Shown in pieces: positions 18,041-26,026 of a stretch of 64,000 nt of DNA (positions are counted from its first letter, which is position 1; the number at the start of each line of letters is the position of its first letter). The notes under the pieces were generated by a model. That model was given only the letters and a program-made list of their open reading frames with translations, was not told where the DNA came from and ran no database searches. The translations under genes and the position numbers were made by a program. Source of the stretch: Deltaproteobacteria bacterium (GTDB lineage: Bacteria > Myxococcota > UBA727 > VGSZ01); assembly GCA_020850995.1 (NCBI GenBank), contig JADZDP010000031.1, positions 1 through 64,000 of the forward strand. The letters run 5' to 3'.

Positions 18041-19261
18041 TCAACCCACCAGTGGCCGCGCCAGCAGATCGCGCACGCGATCGATGGGCAACGCGGGCGC
18101 GGTGTGGTTGTTGGCGCCCACCTGATCGCCCGCCATGCACATGGCGTTCAGGATCGCCTCCTCGGTGGCGTCGATGACGGCGCGGAACAAGGGGTCGATG
18201 TGCTCGTCCGAGAGCAGCGACACGGGCAGCACGCGCTTGCTGGCGGTGCGCGGGTAGGTGTTTCCCGTGGAGAACGCGATGATGATCTCGCCCGAGCCGT
18301 GCCCGGCGTAGCTGCCGGTGCGTCCGATGCCGAGCGCGGCGCGCTTGGCCAGGCGCACGAGCTGGTGGGCCGATAAGGGCGCGTCGGTGGCCACGACGGT
18401 GATGATGCTGCCGTAGGTGCCGCCGCGCTTGGGGATGTGGCGGAACAGCGGTCCGAGCGCCTCGCCGATGTGCGCGCCGGCGAAGCGCAGGTCGGGCGTG
18501 CGGCCGAAGTTCGACTGCACGAGCACGCCAACGGCGAAGCCGCCCTCGCGCGCCGGCAGCACGCGCGACGAGGTGCCGATGCCGCCCGCGAAGTCGAAGG
18601 TGATCATGCCGGTGCCAGCACCCACGCCGCCTTCTGCCACGGGCCCGGTGGACGCACGCTCGAGCGCCTCGAACACGTGCACGTCGCGCACGTGGCGCCC
18701 CGCGATATCCGAGAGCCACGAGTCGTCGCACTCACCGATGACCGGCAGCACGGTGTCGTGCTCGCGGCCGATGCCCGGGTTGTGCTTGGTCATCCAGCGC
18801 ACGGTGGCGTCGTGCGCGGCGCCCACGGCGAGGGTGTTGGTGAGCACGATGGGCGTCTCGAGCAGGCCCCACTCGTTCACTTGTACGAGGCCGGTCATCT
18901 CGCCGGCGCCGTTCAACACGAAGCCGCTGGCCGCCAGGCGCTCCATGAAGACGTTGCCCGGCGGCAGGATGGCGGTGACGCCCGTGCGCGCGGGGCCCTT
19001 GCCCACCTCGAGCGCGCCGCTGCCGTGCACCACGGTGGCGTGGCCCACGCGCACGCCCTGCACGTCGGTGATCGAGTTGTGGCGCCCGGGTGGGTAGTGC
19101 CCGAGGTGCACGCCGAGCTCGCGGGCGCGCACCCGCGGCCCCGAGGTGGTCTCGTCGAGCACCACGGCCCCTTCGGCCGTCCACGCCTCCACGCGCTGGT
19201 CCGCGTTGCCTGGCGCCTCGCCGCTCTCATCTTCCCTGCCGCCGTCGCGCTGGCCCGTCAT
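18041..19261 (-). CDS. P1-family (DmpA/BapA-type) autoproteolytic aminopeptidase
   Basis: P1 or S58 peptidases are N-terminal-nucleophile enzymes that cleave themselves into two chains and remove N-terminal L-, D- or beta-amino acids from short peptides. The 406-aa product shows the family's NSITDVQGVRVGHATV opening, VTAILPPGNVF, a GVGAGTGM loop and the cleavage site TYGS-IITVVATDAPL. In that site Ser285 should be the nucleophile freed by the Gly284-Ser285 cut. There is no signal peptide, so it is predicted cytoplasmic. The ATG overlaps the stop of the double ATP-grasp gene (ATGA), which points to a shared pathway. The D-, L- or beta-specificity cannot be told from sequence. Confidence 0.9.
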   Translation of the reverse strand: MTGQRDGGREDESGEAPGNADQRVEAWTAEGAVVLDETTSGPRVRARELGVHLGHYPPGRHNSITDVQGVRVGHATVVHGSGALEVGKGPARTGVTAILPPGNVFMERLAASGFVLNGAGEMTGLVQVNEWGLLETPIVLTNTLAVGAAHDATVRWMTKHNPGIGREHDTVLPVIGECDDSWLSDIAGRHVRDVHVFEALERASTGPVAEGGVGAGTGMITFDFAGGIGTSSRVLPAREGGFAVGVLVQSNFGRTPDLRFAGAHIGEALGPLFRHIPKRGGTYGSIITVVATDAPLSAHQLVRLAKRAALGIGRTGSYAGHGSGEIIIAFSTGNTYPRTASKRVLPVSLLSDEHIDPLFRAVIDATEEAILNAMCMAGDQVGANNHTAPALPIDRVRDLLARPLVG

Positions 19262-21324
19262 GCTGCGTCCTCCCGCGTGTGCTGCGTGCCGTGGCCGCCG
19301 CGCGTGGCTGCGCGACGCGCGATGGCGGGCGCCAGGATGGCGCTGATGAGCGCCTGGTACGGCATGCCGGCGGCCTCGCTGATCATGCACAGGTCCGACC
19401 AGCCGGGGGTGAGCCCGGGCAGCGTATTGACCTCGATGAAACACACGCGCCCATCGGCGTCGCAGCGCAGATCGAAGCGCGCCACGTCGCGACAGTGGAG
19501 CGCGCGCCAGGCGCCGAGCGCCACGCGCTCGATCTCGGCCGCGAGACCTGCGCTCACCTTGGCGGGCGCGTCGTAGCGGATCTTCTTGCTCCAATCGAGC
19601 TTGTCGCCGAACGCGTACACCGGGTGCTTGCTGTCGGGCTCGACGAACACGATCTCCATCGGCGGCAACACGCGCGGCGCGTGCGCGTCGCCGAGCACCC
19701 CCACGGTGAACTCCCGGCCGGGCAGGAACTCCTCGACGAGCAAGGGTTGTTGGTATCGCGCCAGCTGCTCCGCCAGCTCGCGCCGCAAGGCCGCCTCGTC
19801 CTCCACCACGCTCTTGGGCGACACGCCCTTGGAGCTGCCCTCGGCGTTGGGCTTGACGATGGCCGGGTAGCGCAACGCACCGAGCGCTTGATCGGCGCGC
19901 GACACCACCAGCGCCCGCGGCGTGGGCACGCCGGCCTGGGCGACGACCGCCTTGGCGGCCGCCTTGTCGAGCGCGATGGCCATGGTGGCCGCCTCGCTGC
20001 CCGAGAAGGGAATGCCAAGGTGCTCGAGCATGGCCGGCACCGCCGCCTCGCGACCGCGACCCGCGATGCCCTCGGCGAGGTTGAACACCACGTCGACGCC
20101 GGCGTCGGGCAGGCGGCGCACGATGTCGCGCGTGGCCTCGAGCCGCACCACCTGGTGCCCGTCGGCGGCGATGGCGCGCGCCAAGGCGTCGATGGTGGTG
20201 GCCGAGTCGTACTCGGCCTCGCTGTCGTCGTCACCGGCGTGTTTGGGCACCACGCGCTTGAGGTTGTAGGTGAGGCCCACCTTGAGCTTCTTGGCGCGCG
20301 CGAAGGGCGAGGCCGCCACCACCAGGCCGTGCCGACGGGCGGCGCTTGCGATGACGGCGTCGAGCACGTCCGCGGTGCGCGTGAGCCCCGCCAGCGCGCC
20401 CGACAGGTAGATGCCCGCGCCGGGCTCGAGGCTCGGCAGCGCGTTCACTTCGAGGAAGTACACGCTGCCGTCGTCGGCCAGGCGCCAGTCGATGCGCCCG
20501 AGGTCGCGCACGCCCAAGACCGAGAACACCTTCTTCGAAAGCTCGAGCAGGTGCGCGCGTAGCGCCGGCGCCAGGGGAGCTGGGCACTCGACCTCGACGG
20601 CGTCGGACGACACGCACTTCAGCTCGTAGTCGTAGATGGCGTACTTGCGCTTGCCGATGACGCGCTCGTCGAAGCGGTAGGCCGCCGGCTCGAGCACGCC
20701 GCCGGTGGCGGGCGACGCGGCTTCGAGGAAGGGCACCACCACGTCGCGGCCCACGATGAATTCTTCAATCAGCAGCCCCGAGGGGTACTTGCGCACCAGC
20801 TCGTCGATGCGCGCGCGTAGCGTGGCCGGATCCTCCACGATGGAGTCGAGCGTGATGCCCTTGCTCGAGCCCTCGAAGTTGGGCTTGATGATGACCGGGT
20901 AGCGCAGCGCGCCCACGTCGAGCGCGCCCACGTCGGTGTCGGCGTCGACGAAGAGCCAGCGCGGCGTGGGGATGCCGTGGCGCGCCAGCAGCATCTTGGT
21001 GATCTGCTTGTCGAGCGTGAGCGCGCACACGTAGGCGTCGCTGCCGGTAAACGGCAGGGCGAGCTGCTCGAAGAGCCCCGGAAAAAACGCCTCGCGGAAG
21101 CGCCCGTGCGTCCCTTCGGCGGTGTTGAACACCAGGTCGGGGGCGAGCTGCTCCAGCGCCTTGACCAGCGTGGCAGCGCTGCCGCCACCGACGTCGACGC
21201 GGGCGACCTCGTGGCCGAGGGAGCGCAAGGCAGCGGTGATCTCGGCCACCGTCTCTTCGCGATCGAATTCGGCTTGGGCTTCGTCGTGGGTGGTCTGCAG
21301 GTTGTGCGTGAAGGCGATGCGCAA
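19258..21324 (-). CDS. double ATP-grasp protein: two fused D-Ala-D-Ala ligase-like modules
   Basis: 688 aa made of two homologous Ddl-like ATP-grasp units, about residues 1-345 and 350-670. Each has the AEG-GR-RE block (FNTAEGTHGRFRE and FNLAEGIAGRGRE) and a TGSD/SGSE...LDK helix. Each also has the ATP-binding IKPNFEGSSKG or VKPNAEGSSKG strand-loop and the metal/ATP-binding end FLEVNALPSLEPG or FIEVNTLPGLTPG. Both halves therefore look catalytically complete, unlike fusions with one dead copy. Ddl is about 310-350 aa and single. The TTG start at 21324 has GAGGA 8 nt upstream, and a stop lies just upstream in frame. Coupled to the P1 aminopeptidase. Likely reaction: ATP-dependent ligation of amino acids, possibly two successive steps giving a tripeptide. 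Product unknown. Confidence 0.85.
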   Translation of the reverse strand: MRIAFTHNLQTTHDEAQAEFDREETVAEITAALRSLGHEVARVDVGGGSAATLVKALEQLAPDLVFNTAEGTHGRFREAFFPGLFEQLALPFTGSDAYVCALTLDKQITKMLLARHGIPTPRWLFVDADTDVGALDVGALRYPVIIKPNFEGSSKGITLDSIVEDPATLRARIDELVRKYPSGLLIEEFIVGRDVVVPFLEAASPATGGVLEPAAYRFDERVIGKRKYAIYDYELKCVSSDAVEVECPAPLAPALRAHLLELSKKVFSVLGVRDLGRIDWRLADDGSVYFLEVNALPSLEPGAGIYLSGALAGLTRTADVLDAVIASAARRHGLVVAASPFARAKKLKVGLTYNLKRVVPKHAGDDDSEAEYDSATTIDALARAIAADGHQVVRLEATRDIVRRLPDAGVDVVFNLAEGIAGRGREAAVPAMLEHLGIPFSGSEAATMAIALDKAAAKAVVAQAGVPTPRALVVSRADQALGALRYPAIVKPNAEGSSKGVSPKSVVEDEAALRRELAEQLARYQQPLLVEEFLPGREFTVGVLGDAHAPRVLPPMEIVFVEPDSKHPVYAFGDKLDWSKKIRYDAPAKVSAGLAAEIERVALGAWRALHCRDVARFDLRCDADGRVCFIEVNTLPGLTPGWSDLCMISEAAGMPYQALISAILAPAIARRAATRGGHGTQHTREDAA

Positions 21325-21369
21325 GGGCGGGATCCTCGACGGCGCACCTCATGCTAGGAACGCAGCGTC

Positions 21370-22404
21370 ATGGCAACGGAGAAGGCGCGCGCCGATCTGT
21401 ACCTCGGCGGTCCCGCCACGGTGGATGTGTTGCTGGCCGAGCTCGCAGGGCTGCGCGCGGGCGCCGGCCGCGAGATCGCCGCCGGTGTGGTGTCGCTCGC
21501 CCCCGGCGTCGTCGTCGACCCCGCCTTCGCGCGCCAGGTGCTGCCCGCCGCCACGGAGCACAGGGCCACGCACCACAACGAGCTCGCGGCCGCCATCCTC
21601 GAGCAGCACGGGCTCGTGGCCGACGTCGAGGTGAGCGTGCCCGAGGCGGAGCGCCGGGGCAGCCGCGCGCTCGAGGTCCACCCCTTGGCCAGCGCCGGCG
21701 TCGAGCTGCAGGCGCTCTTGGCCACCAAGGTCGCCGGCCGCGCCGCCAAGCGCGGCGAGCCCGTGCGCAGCGACGCGCGCCTGCGCGTGCTCCTGCTCGA
21801 GCCCTGGCGCGCGTGGTGCTCCGTGACGCCGCACGCGTCGGGCCCGCCCCTTCTGGCCTGGCCCTCGCCCTTCCCCGGCGGGCGCGCGCTCGGCGAGGAG
21901 CAGAAGGACGCCCCCTCGTCGGCGCACCGCAAGCTCGATGAGGCCATCGCCTGGCTCGGGGTAACCCCGAGCGAGCGCGACCTGGTGCTCGATCTGGGCG
22001 CCGCCCCCGGTGGCTGGTCGTCGGTGGCGCTGTCCTACGGGGCGCAGGTGGTCGCCGTCGATCGCGCCGAGCTCGACCCGCGCGTGCTCGCGCACCCTCG
22101 CCTGACCCACCTGAAGAAGGACGCCTTCGGCGACCTGTCGGGCTACGCGCCGAGCTGGCTCTTGTGCGACGTGATCGCGGCCCCCGAGCGCTCCTTCGAG
22201 CTGGCGCGGCACGCGCTGCAGCGGCGCGCGCTCGCCGCCTTGGTGGTCACGCTCAAGCTCAAGCGCCCCGTGGCCTTCGACGTCGTCAAAGCGGCGCGCG
22301 CCCTGGCGCAGAAGACGCCCGGCTTCTGGGGCCGCTGCAAGAACCTCGTGGGCAACAAGCTCGAGGTCAGCCTGCTGATGCGCCGCGCCGACGCCGCGCC
22401 GTGA
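21370..22404 (+). CDS. rlmM: RlmM-like 23S rRNA 2'-O-methyltransferase
   Basis: FtsJ-fold SAM methyltransferase of 344 aa. The C-terminal half carries the SAM motif LDLGAAPGGWSSVAL and the K-D-K-E catalytic set, visible as LLCDVIAAPERS, TLKLKRP and NKLEVSLLM. The N-terminal half of about 180 residues lacks strong motifs but has the size of the THUMP-like RNA-binding part of RlmM, which methylates C2498 of 23S rRNA. ATG 21370 is 45 bp from the divergent TTG of the ATP-grasp gene. The 3' end overlaps the convergent surface-protein gene by 38 bp. Target assignment rests on family likeness alone. Confidence 0.75.
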   Translation: MATEKARADLYLGGPATVDVLLAELAGLRAGAGREIAAGVVSLAPGVVVDPAFARQVLPAATEHRATHHNELAAAILEQHGLVADVEVSVPEAERRGSRALEVHPLASAGVELQALLATKVAGRAAKRGEPVRSDARLRVLLLEPWRAWCSVTPHASGPPLLAWPSPFPGGRALGEEQKDAPSSAHRKLDEAIAWLGVTPSERDLVLDLGAAPGGWSSVALSYGAQVVAVDRAELDPRVLAHPRLTHLKKDAFGDLSGYAPSWLLCDVIAAPERSFELARHALQRRALAALVVTLKLKRPVAFDVVKAARALAQKTPGFWGRCKNLVGNKLEVSLLMRRADAAP

Positions 22405-23692
22405 GCGCGAGCAGCGCGAGGAGCGAGAGCTCGACGCCGTGGCCGCCGTTGCACGGGCAGCCGCCGGGCTCGCCTTCGCCCTCGCCCTCGCCGGGATCGC
22501 CCTCGCCCTCGCCTTCGCCTTCGCCGGGATCGCCCTCGCCCTCGCCCTCGGCACCGCATTGGTACGCGCAGTCCTCGTCGTCGCAGTCGATGAGCTGATC
22601 GAAGTCCTCGTCCTCGCCGTTGCCACAGGCCGACTCGAAGTAGGTGGCGCACATGGTGAAGCCCGCGGTCTCGGCGGGGCAGACGCGGTACGCGATGTCG
22701 TCAAAGCCGATGATCTCGTGCCAGTTGACGCCGTCGGCGGACTCCATGAACAGGCCGGGGTTGCCGACGGCCTGGCGGCCGCAGCCGAGCAAACGATCGC
22801 CGTCGGGGTGCCTGGCGACGCACTTGGTGGGCCCCGAGGTCGTGTCGGAGACCTGCACGAAGTCGGCGTCGGCGGGACCCTTGCGATAGAACATCCCGGC
22901 CAGGGGCGTGACCACCCACACGGTGCTGTTCCAATCGACGCCGCTCTTGGCCTCGGAGGGCAGCGTGCCGATGGTCGTGGGCGTTTGGTAGCTGCCCGCA
23001 GCCGCCGCCATCACGCGGAACTGATTGTCCGAGGTCATGGTGCTGATCATCGCGGTGCTGCCGTTCTCGCGGAAGCCGAGCGCGCTCACGATGACGTAGC
23101 CCGTGTACCCCGACGAGACATCCTGGAAGCTCTCGCCGCCGTCCACCGACACCAGCACCACCGGCGAGGTGCTGGCGCCCGTGCGCGAGCCCGTGGCGAT
23201 GAGGTGGCTCCCGTCGGCGCTCGCGTGCAGTTGAAAGAGCGCCGTGTCGGCCACCGGGCCGTGGGCCACCTGCCAGCTCTCGCCCTCGTCGTCGGAGGTG
23301 TAGATACTGTTGGCCTGGCCGTACTGCGCAGTGCTGGCGAACAGGCGGTTGCCCACGGCCACCATGGCCGCGGGCGAGTGCTCGTCGAGCGCGCCGCTCA
23401 GGAGCTGGTAGCTGCAGCCCTCGTCGCTGGTCACCATCAAGCCCTCGAGGGTGCCCACCAGGATGTCGCCGCGCGCGCGCCGGCGCGCGAAGAAGGCCAC
23501 CGGACCGATGGCCTCCTCGCACACGCGCTCCCAGTGGCTCCCTACCGGGAGCACGATCCCCCAGGTCGACAGCCCGCCCATGACCTCGCCGTCCACGAGG
23601 AAGGGGTCACGGCCCTCTTGCAGTTGTCCCACGTGCGCCGCGGCGGGCACGGCCAAGGCGAGCGCGACCATCACGGCGAGCGAGCGAAACAT
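22367..23692 (-). CDS. exported beta-propeller protein with Gly-Glu linker and MYXO-CTERM-like anchor
   Basis: A signal peptide (MFRSLAVMVALALAVPAAA) is followed by a propeller of BNR/sortilin type with repeated SxDxGxSW-like blocks (TSDEGCSYQ, TSDDEGESWQ, VSVDGGESFQ). Near the C-terminus come a Glu-Gly tract (382-408), then PGGCPCNGG, a hydrophobic helix (LSLLALLALTA) and a basic tail RRRR. That tail is the layout of MYXO-CTERM sorting signals, where the Cys is the processing or attachment site. A bare 441-aa frame fits; the longer upstream frame is non-coding. It converges on rlmM with a 38-bp overlap. Expected at the cell surface; ligand unknown. Confidence 0.8.
   Translation of the reverse strand: MFRSLAVMVALALAVPAAAHVGQLQEGRDPFLVDGEVMGGLSTWGIVLPVGSHWERVCEEAIGPVAFFARRRARGDILVGTLEGLMVTSDEGCSYQLLSGALDEHSPAAMVAVGNRLFASTAQYGQANSIYTSDDEGESWQVAHGPVADTALFQLHASADGSHLIATGSRTGASTSPVVLVSVDGGESFQDVSSGYTGYVIVSALGFRENGSTAMISTMTSDNQFRVMAAAAGSYQTPTTIGTLPSEAKSGVDWNSTVWVVTPLAGMFYRKGPADADFVQVSDTTSGPTKCVARHPDGDRLLGCGRQAVGNPGLFMESADGVNWHEIIGFDDIAYRVCPAETAGFTMCATYFESACGNGEDEDFDQLIDCDDEDCAYQCGAEGEGEGDPGEGEGEGEGDPGEGEGEGEPGGCPCNGGHGVELSLLALLALTARRRRGASAG
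22469..22549 (-). repeat. (Gly-Glu)n coding tract before the C-terminal anchor
   Basis: GC-rich 6-bp units encode about 27 residues of Glu/Gly interrupted by DPG. They lie just N-terminal to the Cys-containing sorting signal. Confidence 0.85.
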
Positions 23693-23755
23693 CACCGGCA
23701 CCGTAGCAGACACCCCTGGCCCGGGCACCGTCCCGAGATCGGATAGCCTCGCGCG

Positions 23756-24397
23756 GTGGCGCTCGAGCTCTGGCACCTGGCGTTGGCCCTGGCCCTCCTC
23801 GTGGCCGCGCTGGTGAGCGCCGAGCTTCGCGAGCATGCGCGGGTGCGCGCGGCCCTGAAGCTGCTCGCGTCGCTCACCTTCGTGGCCGCGGGCGCGCTCT
23901 TTTTGCCGCTCCACGCGATGGCGGGGCGCTGGCTCATGGCGGGCCTCGTGCTCTCTCTCGTGGGCGACGTGGCGCTCATCCCCAAGGGCAAGAAGGCGCT
24001 GTTCCTCGCGGGCCTCGGCGCCTTCCTGGCGGCGCACCTCTGCTACGTCGCGGCCTTCATCGCCCGCGGCCACCACGGCGCCCACGCGCTCGCCGTCGGG
24101 GCTCTGGTGCTGGCAGCCGGGCTCGCCTTGGCGCGCTGGCTCTGGCCGCACGTGCGCGGCGGCATGCGCGCCCCGGTGGCGGCCTACGTCGTCACCATCA
24201 GCGCCATGGTGGCCTGCGCCGCGGGCGCCTTTGGTGCGGGCGCGCGCCCGACGCTGTTCGCGGGCGCCGTGCTCTTCTACCTCTCGGATCTGTGCGTGGC
24301 GCGCGAGCGCTTCGTGGTGCGCGCGCGCGTCAATGGCGCGCTGGGGCTACCGCTCTACTACGCGGCGCAGCTTCTGCTCGTCGATGGGCTTGGGTGA
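23756..24397 (+). CDS. lysoplasmalogenase-like membrane protein (YhhN/TMEM86 family)
   Basis: 213 aa with seven or eight hydrophobic segments. Family-typical blocks are RWLMAGLVLSLVGDVALI, containing the catalytic-type Asp after a Gly, FLAGLGAFLAAHLCYVAAF, and the C-terminal LFYLSDLCVARERFV with a second conserved Asp. The enzyme hydrolyses the vinyl-ether bond of lysoplasmalogens. Plasmalogens are known from anaerobes and from myxobacteria, which suits the proposed host. Start is GTG 23756. The stop abuts the stop of the convergent DUF420 gene with no gap. Confidence 0.85.
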   Translation: MALELWHLALALALLVAALVSAELREHARVRAALKLLASLTFVAAGALFLPLHAMAGRWLMAGLVLSLVGDVALIPKGKKALFLAGLGAFLAAHLCYVAAFIARGHHGAHALAVGALVLAAGLALARWLWPHVRGGMRAPVAAYVVTISAMVACAAGAFGAGARPTLFAGAVLFYLSDLCVARERFVVRARVNGALGLPLYYAAQLLLVDGLG

Positions 24398-24841
24398 TCA
24401 CTGGTAGGCCAGCGCAGCGCGCAGCATGAGGAAGATGACGACGCCGGTGACGCTGACGTAGAGCCAGATGGGGAGCGCAACCCGGGCGAGCTTCTTGTGA
24501 CGCTCGAAGGTGCCGCGCAGGGCGCGATAGAGCACCACGCCGACGACGAAGGGCAGGATCGCAGACAAGAGCACGTGGCTCGCGAGCACGAAGAGGTACA
24601 GCCCGCGCAGCGGCGCGGTCGCGGGGTACGTGGTGTCACCGTGGATCGAGTGGTACGCGAGGTAGCTCACCACGAAGAGCACGCTGACGCACAGGGCGCC
24701 GAGCATGAAGGCGCGGTGTACATCGCGACGGCCGCGCCGGATGGCGACAGAGCCGCACAGCAAGAGCGCCGTGGCCGTCAGGTTGAGGAGTGCGTTGAGC
24801 GCCGGCAACGCGCTCACGTCGACACCGCCAGCGAGCTCCAT
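24398..24841 (-). CDS. DUF420 membrane protein (cytochrome oxidase-associated)
   Basis: 147 aa with about five membrane helices. It has the conserved family blocks LPALNALLNLTATALLL, RRDVHRAFML, VSYLAYHSIHGDTTY and FERHKKLARVALPIWLYVSVTG. His residues in the second to fourth helices match the DUF420 pattern. DUF420 genes usually sit beside haem-copper oxidase assembly genes and are thought to help oxidase biogenesis. Its ATG overlaps the stop of the 148-aa gene (TGATG). No oxidase subunits are in the window. Confidence 0.85.
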   Translation of the reverse strand: MELAGGVDVSALPALNALLNLTATALLLCGSVAIRRGRRDVHRAFMLGALCVSVLFVVSYLAYHSIHGDTTYPATAPLRGLYLFVLASHVLLSAILPFVVGVVLYRALRGTFERHKKLARVALPIWLYVSVTGVVIFLMLRAALAYQ

Positions 24842-25287
24842 CAGCTGTCCTCGAGGCGGGCCAGCAGACGGGCGCCGATCTCGTCGTGGAGGCGCTCGCG
24901 GCACACGTCGTGGGCGTGGTGCATACGACCGAAGGTGTCGCGCTCCCAGGTGTCGCCCACGAAGGGCCCCGCCCGCACCATGAGGCGCACCAGGTAGCCC
25001 TCGTCGTCGGTGGCCACGCGGTAAAGGAAGCGGTGCTGTCGCTCCGGCGCCTCCATGGCGCGCTGCGCGGCGGCGCGACCCAGGCCGGCGCGCTCACGCT
25101 CCGCGTCGCATTCGGCGATGGCGTTGGCCTCGGCCGACAAGAGCGCCACCGACACCGTGCACCACAAGAGCGTTGCCATGGCCGCGAGCCCGGCGGCCAT
25201 GCCGAGCGCGCGCTGGTAGGTGTCTCGGCGCTGCTCCCGCGTGGCGGGAACGCCGAAGGTGGCTCGGATGCCGGCCGACGACTCCAT
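24841..25287 (-). CDS. small single-helix membrane protein upstream of DUF420, 148 aa
   Basis: Not recognised. A short cytoplasmic N-terminus is followed by one membrane helix (LGMAAGLAAMATLLWCTVSVALL, residues about 28-50), then a charged, His/Arg-rich domain with cysteines at AECDAER and DVCRERL that could bind metal or pair. Translation is coupled to DUF420, so a role in respiratory-complex or copper/haem handling is plausible but only inferred from context. Confidence 0.6.
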   Translation of the reverse strand: MESSAGIRATFGVPATREQRRDTYQRALGMAAGLAAMATLLWCTVSVALLSAEANAIAECDAERERAGLGRAAAQRAMEAPERQHRFLYRVATDDEGYLVRLMVRAGPFVGDTWERDTFGRMHHAHDVCRERLHDEIGARLLARLEDS

Positions 25288-25318
25288 CCCCCAATGGTAG
25301 CGGCTCGGATCGCGCTCG

Positions 25319-25888
25319 TCAGGGGGGAGGGAGCGACAGGGGTGTGGCCGGCGTCGCGCTCGTCGGCGTCCCGGGGAACGCGCTCAGCAGGGCGAGCTCG
25401 ATCTCGGCCAGCGGCCGAGCGCCGACCAGGCCCGCGCTGCGCGTGCCATCAGGGCGAAAGATCGCGTGGTAGGGCACGGCGCCGTTCCAGGCCGGATCGA
25501 TGGCCGCGAGGAAGGGCGTGGGGTCGGCCTGCGCCACGACGAAGCTGTGCTCGAGCGCGATGCCGCGTCGGCGCAGCACCGCGGCGAGCGCCTCGGCGCG
25601 CGTGCCGGGCGGATCGGCGTTGAGGAACACCACGTCGACGCCACGCTTGGCGAGCTTCTTTTTCAGCTTGAGCAGGCCCGGTAGCTCCTCGAGGCAGGGC
25701 GCGCACCACGAGGCCCAGGCGCTCACCAGCAGCGCACGCCCCCGGTGCGGCGCCAAGAGGCGCGGCGCGACGTCGTGGACGGTGATGGGGGTGACGGTGA
25801 ATGCCACGGGCGCAGGTGGGTCGGCGAGCGCGGCGCCCGAGCCTGCGAGAAGCGCCAGCGCGATGATCTGGAGCAGCCGTGCCACCAT
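25319..25888 (-). CDS. TlpA/ResA-like exported thiol-disulphide oxidoreductase
   Basis: Signal peptide (LLQIIALALLAGSGAALA) and a thioredoxin-like domain with active site WCAPC (SAWASWCAPCLEELPGL). The cis-Pro region is GAVPYHAIF. TlpA-type proteins reduce periplasmic disulphides, for example in cytochrome c maturation or copper delivery to oxidase. It lies upstream of the DUF420 group on the same strand, supporting an oxidase-biogenesis context. GGAGG precedes the ATG at 25888. The C-terminus is a Thr/Pro-rich tail (TPTSATPATPLSLPPP). Confidence 0.85.
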   Translation of the reverse strand: MVARLLQIIALALLAGSGAALADPPAPVAFTVTPITVHDVAPRLLAPHRGRALLVSAWASWCAPCLEELPGLLKLKKKLAKRGVDVVFLNADPPGTRAEALAAVLRRRGIALEHSFVVAQADPTPFLAAIDPAWNGAVPYHAIFRPDGTRSAGLVGARPLAEIELALLSAFPGTPTSATPATPLSLPPP

Positions 25889-26026
25889 CCGTCCTCCGAC
25901 CGTTTTCTTCGTGCCGCCGTCAATCTACCAATGCGATCGCACCGGCACCGCCGCTTTCGCCGACGACAGCGGCGCTTGCGCCCCGCGGGTCAACGGGAGA
26001 GGCTCGCGCCGCCTTTGGAGGTCCTC

